Source of the DNA: Hydractinia symbiolongicarpus
Taxonomy: Eukaryota > Cnidaria > Hydrozoa > Anthoathecata > Hydractiniidae
Direction of reading: 5' to 3'
NCBI RefSeq assembly: GCF_029227915.1
Contig: NC_079882.1
Span: 6,512,001-6,572,000 of the forward strand
Length of the DNA: 60,000 nt
The notes beneath the pieces were generated by a model. It had not been told where the DNA came from. It did no database searches and saw only the letters and a program-made list of their open reading frames with translations. Position 1 is the stretch's first letter. Each line of letters opens with the position of its first letter. Shown in pieces: positions 23,510-35,575 of the stretch. The translations under genes were made by a program, and so were the position numbers.

Positions 23510-25807
23510 TTCTTTCTTTTTTTTTTTCTTTTCAATTTATTTAAAGTCGATTATTCACATATTTACAATAGTTTCCAAAAAAAAAGTAATTAAGAAAACT
23601 AATCTAAATCGACTAAAATCATTTTTTTTATATATATAAACAATAATAACAACAAAGTTCTATAAAGGGACCTTACATTCATCACAGTTACATTTAGATC
23701 CGTCCCACATTTTAATCATGCTTTTAAAAACTTTAAGGTTGTCACATCGTTTCAAATGTGATGGTAGGTTATTCCAAATCTTTGGTCCCAGGGCTGATAA
23801 GCTATTAGTTCCAAAAGTAGCGGTCCTTTTCCTTGAGACTACCAAATTATTTGTATTTTGTTCTCTGACTGTCCTACCGTTATCATTTAAACAAAATATA
23901 TCTTTCATAAAAAGAGGGCTGCTGTTATTTATAGTTTTAGAGATTTCTATACACAATGACCGTAAGCGATTTACATTCATGTGACTCTTGCTGGAATTTT
24001 TAAGTAAATTTTCGTATGTACTTACCGTATCATTATACAGAAATCTTAATGCTCGTTTTTGTATCATTTCGACTTTAGATAAAGATTTAGAAGAAGAAAA
24101 ATGCCATATAAGGGAACAATAATTGAAATTTGCGTAGATAAAACTTTGAACTAAAATATATTTTGCTTGAAAGGATAAGAAACTTCTAAATCGAAATAAG
24201 GCATTTAGTTGGGCTGATGCTTAGCGACACAAATCACTAACGTGTCTGTCAAAATTTAATTTATTGTCTATAGTCACACCTAGTAATTTCACGTTATTTT
24301 CACTTTCAATAGTTTTATTTCCTATATTAAATTTTAGACCTAAATTATCTGCCTTATTCTTTGTCAGAATTATCGAGTGAAACTTTTCAGGGTTTGCAAT
24401 CATTTTATTCTCTTTTAACCAGGAGAGGGCAGTTTTAGCTTCGTTTTCTAAAGTATTTATCAAATTAGGAATAGAATTTGAGAAGTTGGATATTGTGTTA
24501 TCATCAGCGTAATTATGTAGCTTATATTTTTCTATAAAAAGAAACAAATCATTTATAAATATATTGAATATGATAGGTCCCAAAATAGAACCTTGTGGTA
24601 CACCAGATAAGATAATTTGAAATAGACTATAGATACCATTTATGCGAGTGGCTTGCTCTCTATCAGTAAGATAAGATAGAATGAATTGAAGAGACTTATT
24701 GTCAAATCCATAAGCAGCTAATTTCGCAATTAGTAAGTCATGTGGTACACAGTCAAAAGCTTTTGAAAGATCCATCAAGATCGCACCCACCACATAATTC
24801 TTATCAAGTTTACTCTTCCATTCCTCTATTAAGCGAATTAGTACTTGTTGGGTACTATAGCATTTCCTATAGGCGGAGAGAAAGGTCGACAATTTTGATT
24901 CCATATAAGCGGTTATTTGTTCTTTCATAACCCTTTCGTAAAATTTAGAAAAAACATTTAAAACACTGACAGGCCTGTAGTTTGATATTTTAGTTTTATC
25001 TTTTCCTCCCTTATCCAATGGCGTTACAGCAGCTCGCTTAGCTTTGCTTGGAAATTTGTTTGAAACTATGCTACTATTTATAGCATCTGTTAGTGGCGTT
25101 ACTAGGTGCCTTTTTGCTAATTTTGTCAGCTTTGATGGTATTGTATCTTCACCTGTTGATACTTTGGTGTTTAAATCATTAAACAGTTTAGAAATTGTAT
25201 TTTCATCAACTTCTTGGAATGTGAAGTTCTCATTGTTGTTAGAATCATTGATTTCCTTTATTTTAATGATACTTGGATGATTTTCAAAACTATCAACAAT
25301 TTCTTCAATCATTTTTGACTTATCATTTACATTCTTATATTTTATAGGATTTGGTTTCATGCCACAAGAATTTTCTAAAATATTGATGTAGTATTCGTTG
25401 AAAAGTTTGGTTAGCTGTTTTTTATCAGTAACTAAACTTTCATTTTGAACGATCGCTATATCTCCTTTGCTTATTCCACTTTTATTTGATATCAAGGGTT
25501 TAACAGTTTCCCAAAACGTTTTTTTGGAAATAAAACCTGATTCTGTTACCCTTTTGAAATGGTTTTTGATAGCCTTTTTGCGTAAATTTACACACTTGTT
25601 TCTCTGTTTCTTGTACGTGATTTTGTTTTCAGAAGTAGGATTTTTATTGTATTTATTTTTGAACCTAGACCTTGTATATATTGCCTTTTTTAACTCTTTT
25701 GTCATAAATGGTGCCTCGTTTCCACGCAGAGTTTTTTGCTTCTGTGGGGCATGCTTTTCTATGATAGATGTGAAAACATTGATGAGGTTTTCATAATTCA
25801 GTTCAGG
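23510..25807 (-). mobile_element. 5'-truncated CR1-like LINE inside a GTCG array
   Basis: A non-LTR retrotransposon on the minus strand. Its 3' end is an A-rich tail (plus-strand T-rich tract 23515-23541) that abuts a GTCG/GTCA array; its 5' side also abuts the same array at about 25808. The endonuclease domain is missing, so the copy is truncated in the linker between endonuclease and reverse transcriptase. No target duplication can be defined because both flanks are repeat. Confidence 0.85.
23660..25806 (-). pseudogene. LINE reverse transcriptase, one stop codon
   Basis: Reverse transcriptase that would copy element RNA at its target site. From 25705 the frame gives 494 codons: a basic linker, then RT blocks including NYRPVSVLNVFSKFYERV (about 242-259), MDLSKAFDCVPHD (311-323), SGVPQGSILGP (367-377) and the catalytic NYADD (398-402). 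A TAA at 24221-24223 interrupts it; the same frame then continues for 51 codons and 135 more through MIQKRALRFLY and LGPKIWNNLPSHLKRC to a Cys-rich end (KCNCDECKVPL) and stop at 23660. Upstream of 25705 the frame stays open to the array edge. Apart from one nonsense codon it is intact, so the insertion is young. The blocks resemble CR1/jockey-type LINEs; the exact clade is uncertain. Confidence 0.88.
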
Positions 25808-26045
25808 ATCGTCAGTCAGTCGTCAGTCGGTCGGTCGTCAGTCGGTCGGTCGTCAGTCGGTCGGTCGTCAGTCGGTCGGTCGGTCGGTCGTTAGTCAGTC
25901 GGTAGGTCGGTGGTCAGTCGGTCGGTGGTCAGTCAGTCAGTCAGTCAGTCAGTCGGTCGGTCGGTCGTCGGTCGGTCGGTCGGTCGGTCGGTCGGTCGGT
26001 CGGTCGGTCGGTTGGTCGGTCGTCAGTCAGCCAGTCGTCAGTCAC
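25808..26045. repeat. (GTCG/GTCA)n array, main part
   Basis: About 240 bases of GTCG and GTCA tetranucleotides with slips to GTC, including long pure (GTCG)n stretches. Open frames across it (Gly-Arg-Ser-Val repeats) are a by-product of the repeat. The array is CG-rich inside AT-rich DNA. Confidence 0.95.
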
Positions 26046-27122
26046 TAACTTTTCCCTACCTTTCGTGTGTTTTAAAAAAGAAGTGTTTATTCGGTCCCTG
26101 ATCGCAAAAACAAAAAGATGTGTAGATCACTGCAAAAACATGCATGCAAAAAGATTTGTAGCCAATTTTATTAAGATCTGCGTTCCTAACTTGCAAATGA
26201 CAAAATCTAACTCTGTACCTTATCAAACAAAACAAAGTCGGACAAAATTATTAGTCGGACATAATTTTATTCAGTTCCAAATAATTAGTCACTGTTTTCC
26301 GACTTTGTTTTGTGCGATTAATAATTTCTATATTTCCACAATGTTGTAAAGCATTTTTATTTAAATACTTTTTTCCATGAAAAGGATCTTTACAGCTTTG
26401 CAATTTGCAACATTTTTATGCTAAAAAAAATTCCTCATTAAAAAAAATAATGCCGAAATTCTCTGATCATAAAATAATTTTGTTAAAAAATAATTATTCC
26501 AAATAAATATGTATAAAAAAGTATATGTGTAGTGCAATACATAAAAAAATAAATACTAGCAAGCCTTAACAGATTATAATAATAGCTACCTGAACGTTAT
26601 AAAAACAAAATTTATTATGTAAAAAAAAAAAAAAAATGTGCTCATTGAGAAAGCGTGTAAAAAACTGCCCACGATCGTGAACAAGATTAATGAAATAAAG
26701 GCAGCTTTTCCCTCATTTTCAGACAAACGGTTTAATTGGCTAATACTCTGCAGTCAGGAGGTTGCAAAAATTTGAATTTTTAAAGAGAGTTTAAAATTTG
26801 CTAGCGACATTCTCTAGCGTGCCCTCACAACGAAATAATCCACTTCAGGGCCAACGAAGGTCCAGAAAAGAAATTAGTCGTTCTGAGTTCTGCAAAAATT
26901 AGCATGTTTTGAAAAATGAATTTAGCCAGATAATGTAGGATCTAAAGTTTTGAGTCCGCTATAAACACCAACCAAGTTATCACTCATGGTGGCAAAATTC
27001 GAAATTACCTGTCCTGTTTCATTCCATTTTGCCATCATTGCAGGTGGAAAGAACACGAAAATGCTTTCTAAAAACCTTAAAAAAATGAGAGAAAAACTTT
27101 TAAAGAACTGTATTTAGAACCG
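26046..27122. other. No gene seen; 3' flank of kinase gene A
   Basis: AT-rich sequence holding a perfect 15-bp inverted pair, ACAAAACAAAGTCGG at 26227-26241 and its complement at 26299-26313, with further GTCGGACA repeats between; this may be a tiny foldback element. A 15-base A run lies near 26621. Confidence 0.5.
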
Positions 27123-30100
27123 CTACCGTTTTCTTGATTCTGCATAATTTGTTTCCTCTATAAAGGAGTATTCTTCAAGCTGCCATTTTAAAGTTTCAAA
27201 TGTTGGTCGTTCTTGCGCATTGTGTGCCCAGCACGAACACATAATCTTATAAAGTTGCTCTGAACATCCATTTGGTGCTGGCATTCTGTTGCCCTCGCTA
27301 ACAAACAATAGGGTATCTTTATTAGACAAAGATGGATACGGTTGTTTTCCTTTACTTAATATTTCATAAAGAAGAATGCCAAAACTCCAAACATCAGATT
27401 TAGAAGAGAATTTCTGTTCTATAATTGCTTCTGGTGCAGTCCACTTTATAGCAAATGCGGCATTTTCTTCACCAGCATCGTCATTCGCATTGTGCTGTAG
27501 AATTTTACTTAGCCCAAAGTCTGATATTTTCACTTGATTGTTATCTCCCACAAGGATGTTACGAGCAGCTATGTCTCGATGAACAACACGATTATTTTCT
27601 AAGTATTGTAGCCCATTAGCAATTTGCGCGGCCATATCTATCAGATCGCGTAATGTAAGCGTATTCCCACTGCCACTTTTTAAATATTTATCTAAACTAC
27701 CTTTTGGCATCAACTCTAAGATTATATAAATAGGTTCATCTAAAGGCCTAGTGCAGATGGCGTACAACTGTATCAGTTTAGGATGCGACAAGCGCTTCAT
27801 AACTGTAGCTTCAGCCAAAAAATCGTCTCTGTCCATTTTTTTAGAGATGACAGTTTTTACAGCAACTCTTATAGCTTCATTCCAAGTCCCTTCCCATACT
27901 TCACCATAGTGACCTTTACCTAACTTTTTATCTAGACTGATTCTGTCTCTTGCAATCTCCCACGGATCGGATCTAGAAGGATTTGATATGGAGGGTGCTA
28001 GTACACGTCTTTGACATGCATTTCCTAATTTGTGTGACAACCCATCTTTGGCATTCTGATAATGTTTAACAAGTGCTGATAACTCTGCGAAACATGTCTT
28101 TGAATTGATGGAATAACCTCCTCCGTCGACACTTGTAATATGATAATGTTTCATGCCTTTTGCGTCACGCAGAGAAAGCGTGTAATCTCCAGGTTTGCTT
28201 TCGCTTTTTCTTATTATAAACGAGCCAGGGATTCCCATTCGAAATAATAACAGATCGGCTTCCCTTTTCGTTAATTCGTCAAAGAACCAACTAAAAAATA
28301 AACACAGAGATGGAGATTAAATCTAATACATAATTACCAACTTTAATGAACATGAAAATAGGAAAAATTCTGAAACTTTTAGAAAAAACCATAATATTTT
28401 TTTTAAAAAAAATTAAACAAAGTTTTCATATATTTCACTCAAAATAAATATGATTGAAGATGATAGCAAACTTTTGAAACATACACCCTTCAAAGAAAAA
28501 AAAAACTTAAAAAAGGTTTTTAAACTAGGGAAATATAAAAAACAACTAAAGAAGGGATTATTTGAGAAAAAAGTCCTAAATAATAATACTCCTACTAATA
28601 ATACAAGAATAGAGAATTTTAGGAAGACATTTTTTTTAAAAAAATGAGAAAATTTTCAAGCATAGAAATTCAAAAAAATTATTAATTTATTAAAATAATG
28701 TGCGTACATGCAAGTATAAAAGAAGACTTACTCATGGGCCTTCAAGCTGTTGTGGAGAGCCACATAATTATTTGGAATGAACCCTTCTTTTTTGGTCTTC
28801 ACGGAGCGTGCTTTCCACCAGGTATCTCTTCTATCATCCAAAACTTCAATGTATTCTCCTTTTTGAAATGCAAGATCACCTTCGTCACGGGGGACAAAGT
28901 TAAACAACGCAATATAAATATTCCCACCCAACGGCACGATATCTGGTTGTGGGGATGGGCTGTAGACAATATAAACAAAAAAACGTAACAAGTAATTTAT
29001 TATACTGTAAAATGGTCCTGTAAAATAAAAAAAGACTCGTTCATTAAACCATATTATTGCCTGTTGGCATTTTACCCTCTCCGTCAATACCTTATCGAAA
29101 AAAAGGTCAACTTTTTACTTGATGAATACAGTCACCTGGAAAAAACATTTAGTCACTTTTCACCAACTTAATTTTCTACATTCATTAAATATATTGACGA
29201 CGTTTCGGCAGTATACAGCCATTATCAAGTCATTTACAGATACTATTTCGTACAGTATTATTTAAACAATACGATCATACGACACAATTATCGTACGACA
29301 TATTAATAAGCGAATAGGAATAATTTATGTCAATATTAAACGTGAGAATAATAATTTTGTAACCACAATTTACAAAAAACCAACTTTAGTAGTGTATACA
29401 CAAATTTTGCTAGCTTTTTGACTGAGAAGTATAAAACAGGTCTTAATTTTCATGTCAAACTTGAAGCAAATATTGTTAAGAAATCGCTATTCTTCTAGCT
29501 TAATTGACCGCTGCATTAAGACATTTCTTGACAAATTGTTTCAAGTCAAAATGGCCATATTAACTGTTTCTAAGTAAGAACTTACTATTGCATTGCCTTT
29601 TCTGGGGAATGTATCACTGAGGCTTCGGACTCGTTTGAAAAAACATTCTTGAAGCATTTACCATCTTGTACCATCTTAAGGTCATTTCATTTCAGGTTTG
29701 AAAATTAGTGATTTTTTCCGCTTTAAAGATAATCCCATAAAGGCTCTACGTTCAAAAGTCGTATGTAAATTTAAGTGCGATAGCTGCAAAGCTATCTATA
29801 TTGGCAAGACATTACGACATTTGAGGGTAAGAGCCAGTAAACACATGGGGATTTCACCTTTAACCGGAAAAACGATCAAAAGACCTTATTTTTGAGCCGT
29901 ATCCGAATATGTTTTATACAGTCAGTCTAGGCCTAGTTTTGAGAATTTCTAGATACTTTTCACCGCTAGGAATAATTACGATCTAGAACTAAAGGAGAGT
30001 TTATTAATCCAACGATAAACCCGCTTTGAATAGACATATTGCATCTGTTCCGCTATTGCAATTCGCTCGTACGTACGAACGTAATGTTTAAATAATACTG

Positions 30101-31872
30101 TACGAAATAGTCTCTGTAAATGACTTGATATTGGCCGTATACTGCCGAAACGTCGTCAATATATTTAACTGAAGAAACTAGTGATGTTTTCTTTTCCACT
30201 TAATTATATCTACACACACCAATATCTACAACTTTTATCATTTCTACATTCATTTTAAAGCGACGTTTTTGCAAAAAAGGCAACAGCACCAAAAACAGAA
30301 TAATAAAAAAATAGTCTATTTCAATAACAATTCGTTTATTTCTATTTGTTTTTTCTTCCACCAAAGAAAATTAAAAAAATTCTCCATTTTATAAAATGTT
30401 TTTAACTTAAAATGAAAGCTAAAAATCTCAAAACTTTGTACCCTCTTATTTTGAAGGAGTTTTCGTCGGGGCACATAAATTTTTTTGCAAAAACAACTTC
30501 GGAAAACAACAAGTCGGAAATAAATACAGTGAAATGTCTTTATAACGGACACTATCGACCTTGTAGGGTGGTGTCCGTTACATAGTTTTTTTTCCTCAAA
30601 TTTACTAATATTGCTACAAAAACCTCCTCTGGTATCAAAAACTGTGAACAAGCGAATTTATTCTAGACTATGTTTCAACAGCTAGAGCTGTCATCGACGG
30701 GCAATGATCGTAATCATCTTTGGCCATTTATTATTTGAAGAGAAAATTAGAGGATCGAAATTAATTAATCAGATCACAGCAATTAAAGTAATTAACTTTT
30801 TTTACGGACCCAGATGGAAGCAATAGATTGATTAAAATCTTTCCTTTTCCTGAAAGTTCGTTTTTTGTACGTTTCTTCTTCTAAAAGTTTGCTTTTTGTT
30901 ACATTTGTCCCGAACTATTTTTTCACTTTTTCCTAAATGTTGGCTTTCCGAAACCAGGAAACAAACAATAACATATAATTTACCACGCCTATTACATGCA
31001 TGCTGTTTCTTTAAAAGATTCAATTTCATAAATACGAAACATTTTATAGGGATGTTAAATAGATGTTCAAAAAGTACAAAACAATAGAAGAGCTGTAGAC
31101 GCAAAGATGGTTAGTGAAGCTTCAATAGACCAGACGGAGCTAGAAGGATGAGCCCACAAAATTATATAAAAATATAAAAAGTATTGGTTAGAAAAGTTTG
31201 TTAATATTATAAAGAAACGGAGAAGGCTCTAGTTAGAGCTTTATTCTTATAAAACAATCTTGTTTTCTGTTTTCAATTTTCAGTACACCTAATGTCTTTT
31301 GGAAAGGTATTAAATAGTGTGGCTTGTTGCTGAAAGGTATCTAGCTACTTCGCCTAGTCTACCTTCGTCACATAATCTGATCTTAAATTTCTCGTCGGAT
31401 TTTCTAAGTCACATAAAATATGCTATATTTTTACGTGATTTTTGAAGTACCAAGAAATCTAAAGGCCTAAAAATGTTAGGCGTTTAGATTTTAAAAAAAA
31501 TGAGGCAGGTATTCTAGACATGTAGGGCACATATCAGGGTGAAGTTAGGCGCATCAAATGTTTTTGAGAGTTTACCTTTTAGACAGGACAGACTAGCACT
31601 TAAAACACAAATTTAACAACTTTAAAAATGTTCAAGGTTACAGAAAAAAACATACATAAGAAGTAAACACACACACACTCTAACACTAATCAACTATAGA
31701 CAGCATCCAGTAAACCATTGAACCTAGAACATGACAACATAATTAAGAAAGCACATGCAACTTACCAGTATTTATCAACATTATCCTCAAAAATGTCAAC
31801 ATAAAATGTCGATCTTGACTTCCCGGTTCCCAATTCTGATTTTTTATTTTTTCCAAACAATTTCATTTCCAT
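27123..31872 (-). CDS. FRK/Src-like non-receptor tyrosine kinase A
   Basis: A cytoplasmic tyrosine kinase with SH3, SH2 and kinase domains. Exons 31872-31766 (107 nt), 28959-28732 (228 nt) and 28290-27123 (1168 nt) join in phase (2, then 2) to give 500 codons. Residues 1-36 are a basic leader with no Gly at position 2, so no N-myristoylation. SH3 is about 48-105 (ALFNFVPRDEGDLAF, WWKARS), SH2 starts at W113 with the phosphotyrosine-binding FIIRKSES (R139). The kinase has the glycine loop GKGHYG (236-241), K257, HRDIAARN with D351, D369 of DFG, and WTAPE. HRDIAARN and PTFETLKWQLEEY point to the FRK/BRK branch. The activation loop (ILQHNANDDAGEENAAF) has no tyrosine, and the gatekeeper is Leu (303). 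The tail keeps one tyrosine (Y494, TNYAESRKR). Intron 1 hosts a Penelope-like element. The ATG context is TCCCATGG. Confidence 0.92.
29350..30060 (+). pseudogene. Penelope-like RT thumb and GIY-YIG remnant
   Basis: Plus-strand frames with stops and shifts give VTTIYKKPTL, SSSLIDRCIKTFLDKLF (end of the reverse transcriptase), then from 29698 KVVCKFKCDSCKAIYIGKT and LRVRASKHMGISPLTGK, the Cys pair plus GIY-YIG core of Penelope elements. After a stop the frame recovers as LELKESLLIQ and, one base shifted, KPALNRHIASVPLLQFA, the usual last block. The catalytic reverse transcriptase core is absent. The copy is dead. Confidence 0.75.
30122..30157 (+). ncRNA. Degenerate hammerhead-like motif in Penelope repeat
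   Basis: Reads CTTGATATTGGC, a GGC/GCC stem, then GCCGAAACGTC. The GAAAC half of a hammerhead core is intact, but the CUGAUGA half is altered (the position of the catalytic G8 is not G). The inverted end repeat at 29200-29230 holds the same motif on the minus strand. Probably a ribozyme relic. Confidence 0.4.
30255..31765. other. Intron 1 of kinase A, no other gene
   Basis: AT-rich intron sequence. At 30530-30575 a TATAACGGACACTATCG and a later GGTGTCCGTTACATAG form an inverted pair like the ends of pogo-type MITEs, but no full element could be delimited. Confidence 0.4.
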
Positions 31873-33221
31873 GGGATAAACTAGAACTTGATATATGTTC
31901 CAACAATTTCTTCTAACTTTGGGATACAGCATAAAGTATTTTTACTGCTAGAATGGCCCAAAGATCCATGGTATTGTTATTATCTAGAGTTAATTATTAG
32001 ATGTTTAATTCAAACCAGAACTAAATCTCCTTTTTATTCTAAAACGTTAGTACATCCTTGAGAAAACCCCTGAACTGAAGCAAAATATATTTTGCATATA
32101 ATCATGACATGACACAAACATCACCTTAATTCAATTTCCACACAAGTTTAGATTTCACTCATCTTTTTTTATTTCTATTGTAATAGCCGTATTTTGTCTG
32201 TGTGTTCAAAAGGGTTACCGTGTCCTGTTACGGAAACACAAAATGTATAAATATATAAAGGACGGGTGACCCCGTGAATTTTTCCATGGGTTAACGACTA
32301 GTAAGATCATAAAATTACTGATGTTTATTACTTACAAAAATACGCATGAGATTATTATGGGTTCTGAATAAAAATAATTTGTAACACTTTTTTTTATAGA
32401 AACGTCCCTAAAATTGTTTAGTCATTTTCACCTAAATGAGTTAAAATTAAAAGGGGTAAGTGTTTAAACTTGGATTGTGTAAACCATTTGCTAAAATTAC
32501 TCCCTTTATATACTTTTGGTAGCACAAATATTAATGTAGGTAAAATTGCACTTTAAGTGCGTTGAAGATTACTATTAAAAACACATTTTTTTGTTCTTCT
32601 TAAAAATTTTTTGTTGTTGTTGTTCAAGTCAAATGAAAGATTACATAGAAGTGTTGCTGCACCTCTTGATCTCGAAAATTAGTTATAATTATCTAAATTA
32701 TCTAAATATAAATTACAAATGAAAAATTACAAAGAAGTGTGAGCAGTGTGATGAATTTTTGTACAAATAAAAGATATAATTTCATTAACTCCAGGTAGCA
32801 TTGTAAATCTATAATACATTATATAAAACTATAAAACCAACATAACTTAACTTCATCATTGCAACATATAAACTGTTAGTAAAGTCTTAAAAATTAAAAT
32901 ACTATATTTATGGACAGTCCTCTAAAAATTAAAAAAAAAGCATTTACTTATGAAGTACTTTTAACAAATAAAGTGTGCTTTTATGCTGAAGACTCTGTAG
33001 GAAGCAAATTGTGAGAGTAAACCGTTTTTTCCAGAGGAAAACTCCTCCTCCCCCACATGAGCCCCTCCTTGCACAACCTTTACAACAGAAAATAACCGTC
33101 ATTATAAAACTCTGCAAATAGTAAATAGATACAAAAATATTTACAAACTTGTGTTCTCAAGTAAATCCATAGTAAAAAAGCCTTTAAGATTAAAGTGATA
33201 CAAACGTGAAAAGCATAACAC
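31873..33221. other. Spacer between kinase genes A and B
   Basis: About 1.35 kb separate the start codon of kinase A and the stop codon of kinase B; the promoter of A and terminator of B must lie here. No TATA box, repeat or coding region could be assigned with confidence. Confidence 0.5.
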
Positions 33222-35575
33222 CTATTTACATTTCCCTTTCTTAAGTAATTCCAAGCAAAATTCTTCCAGCTTCCATTTCAAAGTTTCAAATGTTGGTCGT
33301 TCTTGTGCATTGCGTTCCCAACAGGATGACATAATCTCATAAAGTTCCTCCGGGCATCCATTTGGTGCTGGCATTTTGTTGCCCTTGCTAACAAACGATA
33401 ACGTATCATGATTAGACAAAGATGGATACGGTTGTTTCCCTTTAGTTAGTATTTCATAAAGAAGAATGCCAAAACTCCAAACATCAGATTTAGAAGAGAA
33501 TTTCTGTTCTATAATTGCTTCTGGTGCAGTCCATTTTATAGCAAATGCGGCATTTTCTTCTCCAGCATTGTCATTCGTATTGTGATGCAGGATTTTACTT
33601 AACCCAAAGTCTGATATTTTTAATTGATTGTTATCTCCTACAAGGATGTTACGAGCAGCTATGTCTCGATGAACCACACCCTTATTTTCTAAGTATTGTA
33701 AACCATCTGCAACTTGAACAGCCATATCTACCTGGTCGCATAATGTAAGCTTTTCCCCACTTGAACTTTTTAAGTATTTATTCAAACTACCCTTTTGCAT
33801 TAGCTCTAAAACTATATATATAGGTTTATCTAAAGGAATTGTGCAGATACCGTATAGTTGCACAAGTTTGGGATGAGATAAATGCTTCATAATGGCAGCT
33901 TCAGACAAAAAATCATTTCTATTCATTTTGTGAGGAAGTACAGTTTTAACAGCTACTTTTATAGTATGATTCCAAGTGCCTTCCCATACTTGACCATAGT
34001 GACCATTACCCAGATTTTTATTAAGACTAATTCTGTCTCTTTCAATCTCCCATGGTCCTAATGCATTTCTTTCACATGCATTTCCCAACTTATGTGGCAG
34101 TCCATCTGCTCGCTTCTGATAATGCTTAACAAGAGCTGGTAAGTCTGCAAAACATGTCTTCAGATTAATGGAATAACTTCTTCCCTCAACACTTTTAATG
34201 TGATAATGTTTTATTCCTTTTGTGTCACGCAGAGAAAGCGTGTAATCTCCAGGTTTGCTTTCACTTCTCCGGATTAGAAATGATCCAGGATATCCCATAC
34301 GAAGCAACAATCGGTTGGATTCCTCACGGGTTATACAATCAAAATACCAACTAAAGAAATAAAACACATATAAAATTATTGAAAAAGCCACAATATATTA
34401 AAATAGAAAAAATATAGAAAAATGGAGTGTGGACAAAAATATTTTTTGATGCAGGATCTAGAAATTCTTATGAATAGTTTTGCTTTTCACATAAAAAAAA
34501 TTAAATCAAAGTCATTTTAAAAAAAATAAAATAAATTTTTGGTTTAAAAAAGGTGTGCGTAACTACACTTAAAGATGACATACTTGTATTGCTCTAATTT
34601 GTTGTAGAAAACAACATAATCTTTAGGTATATAGCCTTCATTTTTGGTGTTCAAGGAACGTGCTTTCCATCGTTCTTCTCTTCTATCATCAAGAACTTCA
34701 AAACATTCCCCTCTTTGAAACGATAGTTCGTCGTCGTTACGAGCAACAAAGTTCTGCTGTGCAATAAAAATGTTTTCACCGAACAGCACAATATCTGGTT
34801 GATTGGTTTGTCTGGTAAAAAAGATTTTAAAAAGTATATTGATAAGATGCTTGGTAGTTTATAACAAATTTTATTCTCAACATGACTTGCAAAAAATATT
34901 TTAAGAAATTATTTTCTATGTCTATCTTCTTTGTTCTATTTTTGGTAGATATTATCTGGTAGATATTTAACTAATTAGAGCTTTTGTTTATATTGTGTAA
35001 CTATCATATGACTTATAAGAACTGAAACATTTCAATAAAATGATAAACAAATTTATTTATTTTTATTTTTAAAAATTGTTTCAAGTTTTGTAATTAAAAC
35101 ATTTTTTGTGTAAATCATTGATCATTTATAACATATTTAAATAAACACATAGGTTGAATGTTGTTTTATTTTTATTTTGTTTGCTTGTTCACTCCTGTTT
35201 GTGTACATCTGCTCTAGTTTAATCAGGGTCAAAATATGCCACGTTATAAAAATAACCACTAACTAACAATATAAAAATAATTTTTTTACAAGAAATAAAA
35301 GTAGAAACAAATGGTACAATTACAAGCTACTTTTGCATATTTTTGGCAACTAAAATCACTAACAGGATTTTCATTTAGCAACCAATTTGTTTACACATGT
35401 TGACTTACAAATGAAATTACAATTGACCAACTAGAACATGATTGTTACCAAATAAAAAAAACACTAACTTAATTAATTCAAGATTCTCGTTATTAACATT
35501 ATCTTGGCAATTTCCAAGTAAAAACTTTGATATCTTTGAACATTGCTTGAATAATAGGTTTCTCATTCTGATCAT
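33222..35575 (-). CDS. FRK/Src-like non-receptor tyrosine kinase B
   Basis: A close paralogue upstream of kinase A, same strand. Exons 35575-35469 (107 nt), 34811-34584 (228 nt) and 34350-33222 (1129 nt) give 487 codons. Exon lengths and phases match gene A, showing tandem duplication of the whole gene. The leader (MIRMRNLLFKQCSKISKFL) is basic and Cys-containing, without Gly2. SH3 (NIFIAQQNFVARNDDELSF), SH2 (WYFD, FLIRRSES with R139) and kinase landmarks are intact: NGHYG loop, K247, D341 in HRDIAARN, D359 of DFG, WTAPE. As in A, the activation loop (ILHHNTNDNAGEENAAF) lacks tyrosine and the gatekeeper is Leu (293). Unlike A, the tail (FCLELLKKGKCK) has no tyrosine, so C-terminal-kinase inhibition should be lost. 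An in-frame ATG three codons into exon 1 is an alternative start; the first was chosen because it makes exon 1 equal in length to gene A's. Confidence 0.9.

Larger units (their letters stand above)
29187..30240 (+). mobile_element. Penelope-like element in kinase A intron 1
   Basis: An insertion flanked by a 14-bp duplication, TTTCTACATTCATT, at 29173-29186 and 30241-30254. Near each end lies an inverted repeat of about 95 bp (29187-29281 and 30073-30168), roughly 93% identical by eye. Between them are remnants of the reverse transcriptase thumb and a GIY-YIG domain in plus orientation, opposite to the host gene. Inverted terminal repeats of this sort are typical of Penelope-like elements. 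Confidence 0.8.

Noticed and set aside
25910-26101. Ser/Arg/Gly/Val repeat protein
   Set aside because: Translation of the GTCG array.
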